Part shown: positions 1 through 4,856 of the stretch, in pieces
Position numbering within the stretch: position 1 is the first letter of the stretch
Layout: each line of letters opens with the position of its first letter
Source: an uncultured Clostridia bacterium
Lineage (GTDB): Bacteria; Bacillota; Clostridia; Lachnospirales; Lachnospiraceae
Assembly (NCBI GenBank): GCA_937895705.1
Contig: CALBKM010000013.1
Span: 1 to 5,276 of the forward strand
DNA length: 5,276 nucleotides
Direction of reading: 5' to 3'
Translations under genes and position numbers: made by a program
Notes under the pieces: model-generated
Database searches by the model: none
Told to the model about the DNA's origin: nothing
Seen by the model: only the letters and a program-made list of their open reading frames with translations

Positions 1-889
1 TGGTAAGGACAGAACTTAGTTGTTGTACTACCACGGTGACGGAGTTGGCAGCCACGAAGGTTTTACCGATACGTCCCATAATCATTGCCACGGTATTGTT
101 GCCGAAGGCTAAGAGACCGTCACTGATTAATACCGGGATACTGATACGTATGTACTCGCCCAGCAAGTCTTTGCACTTCATAAAAACATCCTTCAGGCGA
201 TAGCGGATTCGTTTGTCGATAAAGAAGAAGTACCCGCAAATGAAGCAAAGCTCAAAGACACGGGCAATTAAGGTGCCCAGTGCGGCTCCGCCGATTTCCA
301 TACGCGGGGCGCCCAGTTTACCGAAAATGAATACCCAGTTGAAAAATACGTTTACAAAAAATGCAGAAATGGAGCAGTACAACGGAATCCGGACCTGTCC
401 TACGGTTCGAAGCACAATGGTACAGGTAAGGGAAAGACCGGTGCAGATATAGGTCGGAATCATCCATTTCAAATAGGTAATACCATGCGTGATGATGTCT
501 GTTTCATTGGAATAAATACGCATTACCCATTCAGGAGAAATGATGGTAATGGCAGTAAAAACAGAAGCAAATACAACCACGAAGCGGAGCATGATGGTAA
601 CGGTTTTCTTTAAGGAATGCTTATCCTGCATACCCCAGAACCGGGAGGTCAGCACCGAAGCTCCCATGCCGATACCCATGCAGCAAATCATAAACAGATT
701 AATGAATTGTCCCGCCAAAGAGGAAGCGGAGAGCTGGGCATCACCCATATCGCTCAGCATGACGGTGTCCATCAGGTTGATACCGACAGTGATCAAAGAC
801 TGTAAAGAGATCGGGATGGCGATTTTTGCCATCTTCAAATAGAGCTCTTTATTTCCGAGATACTCTTTTAATTTCCATTCTTTCTTCAT
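1..889 (-). CDS. MATE family efflux transporter, C-terminus cut by window edge
   Basis: Reading leftwards from the ATG at 887-889, the frame stays open to the window edge, giving about 296 residues. The MATE family (usually about 450 residues, 12 membrane helices in two lobes) exports drugs or organic cations in exchange for H+ or Na+ across the cytoplasmic membrane. Visible family features are a short basic N-terminus, then IPISLQSLITVGINLMDTVM (residues 25-44), the SRFWGMQD segment after helix 2 (82-89), a sixth-helix stretch with NWVFIFGKLGAP (184-195) followed by GGAALGTLIAR (200-210), and the start of the C-terminal lobe, ISIPVLISDGLLAFGNN (249-265). Strings of hydrophobic residues fit helices 1 to 7 or 8. 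The start is supported by AAGAAGG about 7 nt upstream and a good promoter. The substrate cannot be told from sequence. The gene is divergent from purC with no evident functional link. Family assignment is firm; the final third is not visible. Confidence 0.93.
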   Translation of the reverse strand, partial: MKKEWKLKEYLGNKELYLKMAKIAIPISLQSLITVGINLMDTVMLSDMGDAQLSASSLAGQFINLFMICCMGIGMGASVLTSRFWGMQDKHSLKKTVTIMLRFVVVFASVFTAITIISPEWVMRIYSNETDIITHGITYLKWMIPTYICTGLSLTCTIVLRTVGQVRIPLYCSISAFFVNVFFNWVFIFGKLGAPRMEIGGAALGTLIARVFELCFICGYFFFIDKRIRYRLKDVFMKCKDLLGEYIRISIPVLISDGLLAFGNNTVAMIMGRIGKTFVAANSVTVVVQQLSSVLT

Positions 890-925
890 AATTAAACCTT
901 CTTCTTGTAAATTTGCACAAGAAAT

Positions 926-954
926 ATTGTATCACATGGGGGCAGAACTGTCTA
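926..954 (-). promoter_or_regulatory. Promoter of the MATE gene
   Basis: On the minus strand the -35 box is TAGACA (949-954) and the -10 box is TACAAT (926-931), separated by 17 bp, with a TG extension (TGATACAAT). Five of six bases match the sigma-A consensus at each box. Transcription would start near 919, giving a leader of about 30 nt. A dyad, CTTGT-N8-ACAAG (904-921), overlaps the predicted start of transcription and could be a repressor operator, as is common for efflux genes, but no regulator gene is visible here. Confidence 0.75.
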
Positions 955-989
955 TCTTAAAAAAAATTATATTTCTGTAAAAAAATAAA

Positions 990-1018
990 TTGTCAATCGG
1001 AAAAAATTGTGATATAGT
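990..1018 (+). promoter_or_regulatory. Promoter of purC
   Basis: The -35 box is TTGTCA (990-995) and the -10 box is TATAGT (1013-1018), with an ideal 17-bp spacer and an A/T-rich run just upstream (961-989). Transcription should start near 1025, leaving a leader of about 44 nt with no room for a purine riboswitch. I see no obvious operator. This promoter is divergent from that of the MATE gene, with about 35 bp between the two -35 boxes. Confidence 0.75.
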
Positions 1019-1068
1019 ATCTATGTTATTTGAAACAATCTTTATTCCCAACGCAGGAGGATATGAAA

Positions 1069-1752
1069 ATGAAAAAGATTTATGAAGGTAAGACAAAAGA
1101 TGTTTATGCTCTCGACAACGGTAATGTAATGTTAAAGTTCAAGGACGACTGTACCGGTAAGGACGGCGTTTTTGATCCGGGCGAGAACACCGTAGGTTTA
1201 ACCATCGAGGGTATCGGTAAGGCGAATCTTCAGACTTCCATTCACTATTTCGAGTTGTTAAAGAAGGCCGGCATCAAGACTCATTACGTAGGCGCTGATG
1301 TTGAGAACGCTACCATGGAAGTTCTTCCTGCAACTGTATTCGGTCACGGTCTCGAGGTTATCTGTCGTCTGGTTGCTACCGGCAGCTTCATCCGCAGATA
1401 CGGTGAGTACATGGCAGACGGTACCGTTTTAGAAGGCGGTTACGTAGAGTGTACTTTTAAGAACGACGCTCTCGGCGATCCGCTTGTAACCGGTGAGGGT
1501 CTTGCGGCTCTCGGTGTTATGACTCCGGAGATGTTCGCAAGCATGAAGGAGCAGACCTTAAAGATTACCAAGATTGTTGCCGACGACTTAAAGTCCATCG
1601 GTCTTGACCTTTGGGACATCAAGTTCGAGTTCGGTTACAACAATAACGAGGTTATCTTAATCGACGAAATCGCTTCCGGTAACATGCGTGTTTACAAGGA
1701 TGGTAAGATTGTAGAGCCGGTTGAGCTTACCAAGCTTATCTTAAACAGATAA
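1069..1752 (+). CDS. purC: Phosphoribosylaminoimidazole-succinocarboxamide synthase (SAICAR synthetase)
   Basis: The product, 227 residues, matches SAICAR synthetase, which joins aspartate to CAIR using ATP in the cytosolic de novo purine pathway. Visible family features are EGKTKDVY near the N-terminus (6-13), the substrate region LEVICRLVATGSFIRRYG (95-112) with conserved Glu96, Arg100, Gly105 and Ser106, KNDALGDPLV (131-140), DIKFEFG (183-189), and an ATP-site loop DEIASGNMR (199-207). That loop departs from the usual DE-(I/F)-SPD-x-x-R, although the final Arg is kept, and the protein is slightly shorter than E. coli PurC. AGGAGG at 1055-1060 lies 8 nt from the ATG at 1069 and only 2 nt from the in-frame ATG at 1063, so 1069 is chosen. 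An in-frame TTG at 1030 is rejected because it lies upstream of the SD. The gene stands alone: it has its own promoter and terminator, and no other pur gene is in view. Confidence 0.92.
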   Translation: MKKIYEGKTKDVYALDNGNVMLKFKDDCTGKDGVFDPGENTVGLTIEGIGKANLQTSIHYFELLKKAGIKTHYVGADVENATMEVLPATVFGHGLEVICRLVATGSFIRRYGEYMADGTVLEGGYVECTFKNDALGDPLVTGEGLAALGVMTPEMFASMKEQTLKITKIVADDLKSIGLDLWDIKFEFGYNNNEVILIDEIASGNMRVYKDGKIVEPVELTKLILNR

Positions 1753-1774
1753 TAGAGAATAAAGCCATTTATGG

Positions 1775-1810
1775 AGGAGCCTTCTGCGGACAAGCAGGTG
1801 GCTCCTTTTT
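1775..1810 (+). terminator. Intrinsic terminator of purC
   Basis: AGGAGCC (1775-1781) pairs with GGCTCCT (1800-1806). An inner CTGC/GCAG stem (1784-1787 with 1794-1797) stacks on it around the loop GGACAA, and five Ts follow (1806-1810). It begins 22 bp after the purC stop codon. The segment GCGGACA in its loop region (1786-1792) is also perfectly complementary to TGTCCGC at 1823-1829, beyond the T-run. Confidence 0.88.
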
Positions 1811-1830
1811 GCGTGCAGACAATGTCCGCG

Positions 1831-1950
1831 CAGGCAAAGTGAGCATTGAAGAGATTTTGGAAGCTTACTTCCGAAAATCTCTGATAATGCGAACGCACCC
1901 ACGACTGAGCGGCTGTGCCGCGAAGTGTGGGAAGCACGAAGTGCTGCCTG
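1831..1950. repeat. Compound inverted-repeat element with three-arm branched fold
   Basis: A stretch of about 120 bp is filled with nested complementary segments. CAGGCA (1831-1836) and TGCCTG (1945-1950) can close the element. Inside, arm 1 has GCATT/AATGC (1843-1847 with 1886-1890) and then a 14-bp stem, AGAGATTTTGGAAG against CTTCC-G-AAAATCTCT (1850-1863 with 1868-1882, one bulged base). Arm 2 has CCCAC/GTGGG (1898-1902 with 1927-1931) enclosing GCGGC-TGT-GCCGC (1909-1921). Arm 3 is GCAC-GAA-GTGC (1934-1944). It lies between the purC terminator and the 3' end of the convergent small gene, ending 8 bp before that gene's stop. I see no ORF with coding support in it. It may be a dispersed REP/MITE-like intergenic repeat, or the structured 3' end of the minus-strand transcript. 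Orientation and copy number cannot be told from one window. Confidence 0.5.
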
Positions 1951-1957
1951 AACGGAA

Positions 1958-2254
1958 CTACCTTACCTTGTCTTTTGTACCTTGCTTTGCTGCTGCCGGT
2001 TCATATTCGATATCGTACAAGTCATGGTAGGACTCCAACTCTGCAGTGTTCATCGGCGGACGGTACATCATACCGGTAAGTTCCGTGGCAGAGCTGACCG
2101 GCATGGTATCGATATCCGGAAAATCGTCTTCCATAGGGGTAGAAGCTTCAAATACCTCTACGGTGCGAGTGATGTTATCCCGTTGTTTTCTGCGGGCGTT
2201 TTCGAGTTTCTGAGGTGCGCTGTGGGTTTGTGTGCTGTCTTCGATATGAGACAT
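1958..2254 (-). CDS. Small acidic protein of unknown function
   Basis: A 98-residue reading frame starts at the ATG at 2252-2254, preceded on the minus strand by AAAGGCGGTG with 5 nt spacing, a good Shine-Dalgarno match. The N-terminal half is polar and looks disordered, with a basic patch ENARRKQRD (18-26). The C-terminal half is acidic and patterned: SSATELTGMMYRPP (54-67) followed by ELESYHDLYDIEYEP (72-86). The shape 'ATE-x-TG...PP...E-x-E-x-Y...LYDI' resembles a C-terminal segment I associate with short uncharacterised clostridial proteins, but this is memory, not a search result. There is no signal peptide or membrane segment, so it is probably cytosolic. It lies downstream of the cyclophilin gene on the same strand, beyond a terminator-like hairpin. 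A frame on the other strand over the same bases (1982-2506) is Cys/Phe-rich with no SD and is taken as a shadow. No function is assigned. Confidence 0.62.
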   Translation of the reverse strand: MSHIEDSTQTHSAPQKLENARRKQRDNITRTVEVFEASTPMEDDFPDIDTMPVSSATELTGMMYRPPMNTAELESYHDLYDIEYEPAAAKQGTKDKVR

Positions 2255-2336
2255 GAATTCACCGCCTTTCGCTTGTTTTTCATAGTGTGTGTATTGCAGG
2301 GACGTTTCATTCCTGAAGTATTGTGCAAAAAAATGG

Positions 2337-2413
2337 AAAAGAAAAAGTCCGAAACGCTATTTTGCACCGTTACTCGGAGTCTGCCGAGCCGGGCAAAATG
2401 TCATTCCGGACTT
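2337..2413 (-). terminator. Large compound hairpin terminator after the cyclophilin gene
   Basis: Three stacked stems lie on one axis: AAGTCCG/CGGACTT (2345-2351 with 2407-2413), ATTTTGC/GCAAAAT (2359-2365 with 2393-2399) and CTCGG/CCGAG (2373-2377 with 2384-2388), separated by internal loops. Read on the minus strand, the base of the outer stem runs straight into TTTTT-C-TTTT (2346 down to 2337), as expected of an intrinsic terminator 24 bp past the cyclophilin stop. It is longer than a typical terminator and could also protect the 3' end of the message. It would limit read-through into the small gene ending at 1958. Confidence 0.7.
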
Positions 2414-2436
2414 GATTTGTTTTTAAATGTGAAAAG

Positions 2437-3123
2437 TTACTCTACAATACGGATTTCCTTGATTTTCGGCTGGTTCTTGGCCAATACGGTACCGTTTATA
2501 TCCTGAACCGGGGTGTTTGCACATATTTCATCCACAACCTCAATACCGGAGGTTACCTGACCGAAAGCTGCGTAGGCACCGTCTAAATGCGGAGCGTCCT
2601 CGTGCATGATAAAGAATTGGGAGCTTGCACTGTTCGGATCACCGGAACGTGCCATGGAAATTACGCCGCGGGTGTGCTTTAAGTTGTTTTCGATGCCGTT
2701 CTGAGCAAATTCACCCTGAATTTTTCTCGGGGAACCGCCGTAACCGTTACCGTCCGGGTCACCGCCCTGAATCATGAAGCCATCAATAATGCGGTGGAAG
2801 GTGAGACCGTTATAAAAACCGTCCTGCACCAAATCAATAAAGTTGGTTACGGTAACCGGTGCAATATCGGCATCCAGAGTAAGAGCGATGGTGCCGTATT
2901 CTTCAATTTCAATCTCAATATTATATTTGCCGGATAATTGACCACTGTTTTCACGGGTAAGAAGCCCTTCGTCCGGAATGGGAAGCTCGATTGATGTTCC
3001 TTTGTTGGCAGTAGACGTGTGTTCGCCGGCGGTCGGGTTAGTCTCTGCTTTGTTTTTGCCGCAAGCAGTCAGACTAAAGACGCAAGCGGTAAGAAGTAAG
3101 ATAGATAAAAGTTTCTTTTTCAT
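2437..3123 (-). CDS. Lipoprotein peptidyl-prolyl cis-trans isomerase, cyclophilin type
   Basis: This 228-residue protein catalyses cis-trans isomerisation of prolyl bonds and is expected to help fold exported proteins at the outer face of the membrane. MKKKLLSILLLTACVFSLTAC is a lipoprotein signal with lipobox LTAC and Cys21 as the lipidated residue. A polar Thr/Asn/Glu-rich linker (22-62) is followed by the cyclophilin fold (about 67-228). Catalytic-site motifs are FHRIIDGFMIQGGDP (109-123, with the essential Arg111), MARSGDPNSASSQFFI (157-172) and HLDGAYAAFGQV (179-190). The position of the cyclosporin-binding Trp of human CypA (WLDG) is His179 here, as in many bacterial members, which suggests weak cyclosporin binding. 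AGGAGG (3129-3134) lies 5 nt from the ATG at 3121-3123, so an upstream in-frame start near 3156 is rejected. The gene is divergent from the infC operon. Confidence 0.95.
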   Translation of the reverse strand: MKKKLLSILLLTACVFSLTACGKNKAETNPTAGEHTSTANKGTSIELPIPDEGLLTRENSGQLSGKYNIEIEIEEYGTIALTLDADIAPVTVTNFIDLVQDGFYNGLTFHRIIDGFMIQGGDPDGNGYGGSPRKIQGEFAQNGIENNLKHTRGVISMARSGDPNSASSQFFIMHEDAPHLDGAYAAFGQVTSGIEVVDEICANTPVQDINGTVLAKNQPKIKEIRIVE

Positions 3124-3167
3124 AGTATCCTCCTGAAAAAATGTGTGTACCCGCACAAAGTAAACCT

Positions 3168-3176
3168 ATCATAGCA
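3168..3176 (-). promoter_or_regulatory. Probable extended -10 promoter of the cyclophilin gene
   Basis: The minus strand reads TGCTATGAT: a -10 box TATGAT (3168-3173) with the TGn extension. No convincing -35 box lies 16-18 bp upstream, so this would be an extended -10 promoter. Transcription would start near 3161, about 38 nt before the ATG. The evidence is one box plus position only. Confidence 0.45.
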
Positions 3177-3276
3177 GATAAATGTGTTAAAAGTGTGTTG
3201 GGATGGGCGCAATATGGGAAAATATTGATTTACATTATTTTCTGTTTTATGTTTTTCAAATTTTCGAAAAAACTTC

Positions 3277-3305
3277 TTGACATACCGGAAGGCGCGTGGT
3301 ATACT
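3277..3305 (+). promoter_or_regulatory. Consensus sigma-A promoter of infC-rpmI-rplT
   Basis: TTGACA (3277-3282), a 17-bp spacer, then TATACT (3300-3305): a perfect -35 box and a near-perfect -10 box. The upstream stretch 3220-3275 is very A/T-rich, includes the palindrome TTTTCGAAAA (3261-3270), and could act as an UP element. Transcription should start near 3312. Such strength fits a translation-factor/ribosomal-protein operon controlled downstream by attenuation. Confidence 0.92.
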
Positions 3306-3311
3306 TTAAGA

Positions 3312-3513
3312 GCTGTGTAAGCAAAAGCAGAGTATCCGCTCTCACCTTCCGCGTACATTGTACCGCAAAAAGGTTTGGTCAAGATGATTTCCCGAGGATG
3401 GGATTATTGGGCGGATAATCTGTGATTATCCGCCTTTTTTATGCCTTTTGGTCATAAGTGCGGTGCTACACGAAAATAAACTATCTCATACTATTATACG
3501 GAGGTACAAAACC
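3312..3513 (+). promoter_or_regulatory. infC operon leader, L20-type attenuator
   Basis: About 200 nt separate the promoter from infC. In Firmicutes this position holds the L20 leader: ribosomal protein bL20 binds an rRNA-like fold in the leader and promotes premature termination. Here ACCTT/AAGGT (3344-3348 with 3370-3374) encloses a GCGTAC-ATT-GTAC-c-GC hairpin (3351-3366). TCCC/GGGA (3390-3393 with 3400-3403) follows, and a terminator ends at 3440. Two segments can compete for the terminator's left arm: TATCCGC (3333-3339) is complementary to GCGGATA (3411-3417), and GATTAT (3402-3407) to ATAATC (3415-3420). The layout therefore supports an antiterminator/terminator switch. Assignment to bL20 rests on operon content and position; I cannot score the Rfam L20_leader model here. 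Confidence 0.8.
3410..3440 (+). terminator. Attenuator terminator inside the infC leader
   Basis: GGCGGATAATC (3410-3420) pairs perfectly over 11 bp with GATTATCCGCC (3424-3434) around the loop TGT, and six Ts follow (3435-3440). It lies about 100 nt after the predicted transcription start and 73 bp before infC, so it must be bypassed for the operon to be expressed. This is the signature of attenuation rather than gene-end termination. Confidence 0.92.
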
Positions 3514-3516
3514 ATT
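3500..3516 (+). promoter_or_regulatory. Ribosome binding site fixing an ATT start for infC
   Basis: GGAGG (3500-3504) lies 9 nt before ATT (3514-3516), which is in frame with IF3. The next in-frame ATG (3526) is 21 nt from the SD, too far. An upstream in-frame TTG (3448) lies before the SD and adds 22 residues not expected in IF3. ATT is therefore the best-supported start. Confidence 0.85.
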
Positions 3517-4020
3517 AGCGAGTTAATGTTGAACGAGCAAATCAGAGACAAAGAAATCCGTCTGATTGGTGAAGACGGCGAACAGCTTGGACTCATGTCC
3601 GCAAAGGACGCATTGAAGATGGCGAAGGAAGCCGGTCTTGATCTTGTTAAGATTGCGCCGACCGCAAAGCCGCCGGTATGCAAGATTGTCGATTACGGTA
3701 AGTACCGTTATGAGCAGGCAAGACGTGAGAAGGAAGCTAAGAAAAAACAGAAAGTAACCGAAGTAAAAGAGATTCATCTGTCTCCGAATATTGATGTGAA
3801 CGATTTGGCTACCAAGGCGAATCAGGCACGTAAGTTTGTGGAGAAGGGCAATAAGGTAAAGGTTGCACTTCGTTTCCGCGGTCGTGAGATGGCACATATG
3901 GCAACCGGTAAGGAAGTGTTGGATTCCTTTTTTGAGAAGCTTTCCGATGTTGCCGTAGTGGAAAAGCCGGCTAAGTTAGAAGGCAGAAGCATGATTATGG
4001 TGCTTGCCGAGAAGCGGTAA
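3514..4020 (+). CDS. infC: Translation initiation factor IF-3
   Basis: IF3 binds the 30S subunit, blocks premature 50S joining and proofreads the start codon and initiator tRNA pairing. From the ATT start the protein is 168 residues, normal for Firmicute IF3. It begins with MSELMLNEQIRDKEIRLIG (1-19), typical of the N-terminal domain. The signature CKIVDYGKYRYEQ (56-68) leads into a basic linker helix (REKEAKKKQK, 71-80). The C-terminal 30S-binding domain runs from about 83 and contains EIHLSPNIDVNDLATKANQA (86-105) and VALRFRGREMAH (117-128). The non-canonical start allows autoregulation: abundant IF3 rejects initiation on its own ATT codon. This is established in E. coli, where infC starts with AUU, and inferred here. 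It is the first gene of the operon and is followed by rpmI after 83 bp. Confidence 0.97.
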   Translation: MSELMLNEQIRDKEIRLIGEDGEQLGLMSAKDALKMAKEAGLDLVKIAPTAKPPVCKIVDYGKYRYEQARREKEAKKKQKVTEVKEIHLSPNIDVNDLATKANQARKFVEKGNKVKVALRFRGREMAHMATGKEVLDSFFEKLSDVAVVEKPAKLEGRSMIMVLAEKR

Positions 4021-4033
4021 AAGATGCATGAAC

Positions 4034-4084
4034 GCACAGTATTGTGCTTCAGACAGATAATTATTATTACGGCATCACGCCGTA
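4034..4084 (+). promoter_or_regulatory. Two hairpins in the infC-rpmI spacer
   Basis: The 83-bp spacer carries GCACA-GTAT-TGTGC (4034-4047) and TACGGC-ATCAC-GCCGTA (4068-4084). The second ends 6 nt before the rpmI SD AGGAGG (4091-4096). Neither has a T-run, so they are not terminators. They could tune rpmI translation or be an mRNA processing site. In E. coli bL20 represses rpmI at the translational level, but I cannot show a bL20 site here. Confidence 0.35.
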
Positions 4085-4103
4085 CAATGAAGGAGGATTT
4101 ACC

Positions 4104-4301
4104 ATGCCGAAGTTAAAGACAAATAAGGCAGCAGCAAAGCGTTTTACAATGACGGGAACCGGTAAGTTAAAGAGAATGAAGACCGGTAAGCAGCATATCT
4201 TAACCAAGAAGTCTTCCAAGACGAAGAGAGATTTAAGAAAAGCTACCATGACCGATAAGACGAACGAAAAGAATATGAAGAAGATTTTACCTTATCTCTA
4301 A
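4104..4301 (+). CDS. rpmI: 50S ribosomal protein bL35
   Basis: This 65-residue basic protein of the large ribosomal subunit has the standard family length. It opens with MPKLKTNKAAAKRF (1-14), followed by TGTGKLKRMKTGKQHILTKK (17-36), KSSKTKRDLRK (36-46) and a C-terminal KKILPYL (59-65), all characteristic of bL35. The SD AGGAGG (4091-4096) lies 7 nt from the ATG at 4104, which decides against an in-frame TTG at 4044. It is the middle gene of infC-rpmI-rplT, with 27 bp to rplT, and is expected to be co-transcribed and co-regulated with bL20. Confidence 0.97.
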   Translation: MPKLKTNKAAAKRFTMTGTGKLKRMKTGKQHILTKKSSKTKRDLRKATMTDKTNEKNMKKILPYL

Positions 4302-4328
4302 GATTTGGTGTAAAGGAGGCAAAACAGA

Positions 4329-4685
4329 ATGGCAAGAGTTAAAGGCGGTTTAAACGCAAAAAAGAGACATAATAGAGTATTAAAGCTGGCTAAGGGTTAC
4401 AGAGGTGCCAGAAGTAAGCAGTACAGAATTGCAAAGCAGTCTGTTATGAGAGCTCTCACTTCTTCTTTCGCAGGTAGAAAGGAAAGAAAGAGACAGTTCA
4501 GACAGTTATGGATTGCTCGTATCAATGCAGCAGCAAGAATGAACGGTCTTTCCTACAGCAAGTTCATGTACGGTTTGAAGTTAGCTGAGGTTGAGGTTAA
4601 CAGAAAGATGCTTTCCGAGATGGCTATTAACGATCCGGAAGGTTTCACCGCATTGGTTGAAGTTGCAAAGGCTAAATTAGCATAA
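4329..4685 (+). CDS. rplT: 50S ribosomal protein bL20
   Basis: This 118-residue protein binds 23S rRNA and is needed early in 50S assembly. In Firmicutes it is also the regulator that represses its own operon through the leader. The sequence is full length: the basic N-terminal extension MARVKGGLNAKKRHNRVLKL (1-20) continues with AKGYRGARSK (21-30), and the family signature FRQLWIARINAAARMNGLSY (57-76) and YGLKLAEVEVNRKMLSEMA (81-99) follow. AAAGGAGG at 4312-4319 gives strong translation from the ATG at 4329. It is the last gene of the operon, and a terminator begins 14 bp after its stop. Confidence 0.98.
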   Translation: MARVKGGLNAKKRHNRVLKLAKGYRGARSKQYRIAKQSVMRALTSSFAGRKERKRQFRQLWIARINAAARMNGLSYSKFMYGLKLAEVEVNRKMLSEMAINDPEGFTALVEVAKAKLA

Positions 4686-4699
4686 GGAATGAACGAAAG

Positions 4700-4728
4700 G
4701 GGATGTTCTTAGGAGCATCCCGTTTTTT
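4700..4728 (+). terminator. Intrinsic terminator of the infC-rpmI-rplT operon
   Basis: GGGATGTTC (4700-4708) pairs with GAGCATCCC (4713-4721) over nine base pairs (one G-U) around the loop TTAG, and a six-T run follows at 4723-4728. It is simple and strong, and sits directly after rplT. Confidence 0.92.
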
Positions 4729-4856
4729 GTTATCCCTATTAAGCATGTTTGAATTCAAAGTCACCTGCGCCAAGATAAAATGTCTCTCGTGTTACGGATA
4801 TAAGTATTTCTAATATCCTGCACAATGTTTGTAATGTTATCTTGGTTCGAGCGTAT

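Noticed and set aside
213..842. Plus-strand ORFs (213-452, 540-842, 617-805)
   Set aside because: They lie antisense to the MATE gene, have no SD, and their composition has no protein-like pattern. The minus-strand frame has clear family motifs.
1030..1068. N-terminal extension of purC from TTG 1030 or ATG 1063
   Set aside because: TTG 1030 precedes the SD, and ATG 1063 is only 2 nt from it. ATG 1069 has correct spacing and gives the usual family N-terminus.
1025..1068. Purine riboswitch before purC
   Set aside because: The leader is only about 44 nt with no matching stems, too short for any known purine aptamer.
2158..2367. 69-residue minus-strand ORF
   Set aside because: It starts within the terminator region of the cyclophilin gene and overlaps the better-supported 98-residue gene in another frame.
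1982..2506. 174-residue plus-strand ORF over the small gene and the cyclophilin 3' end
   Set aside because: It is Cys/Phe-rich with no SD, runs through the compound terminator hairpin and overlaps the cyclophilin end. It is a shadow.
3441..3479. Short ORF of 12 codons (ATG 3441) as a leader peptide
   Set aside because: It has no SD and lies after the attenuator terminator, so translation of it could not control termination.
3448..3513. 22-residue extension of IF3 from TTG 3448
   Set aside because: It includes the SD itself and has no similarity to IF3 N-termini.
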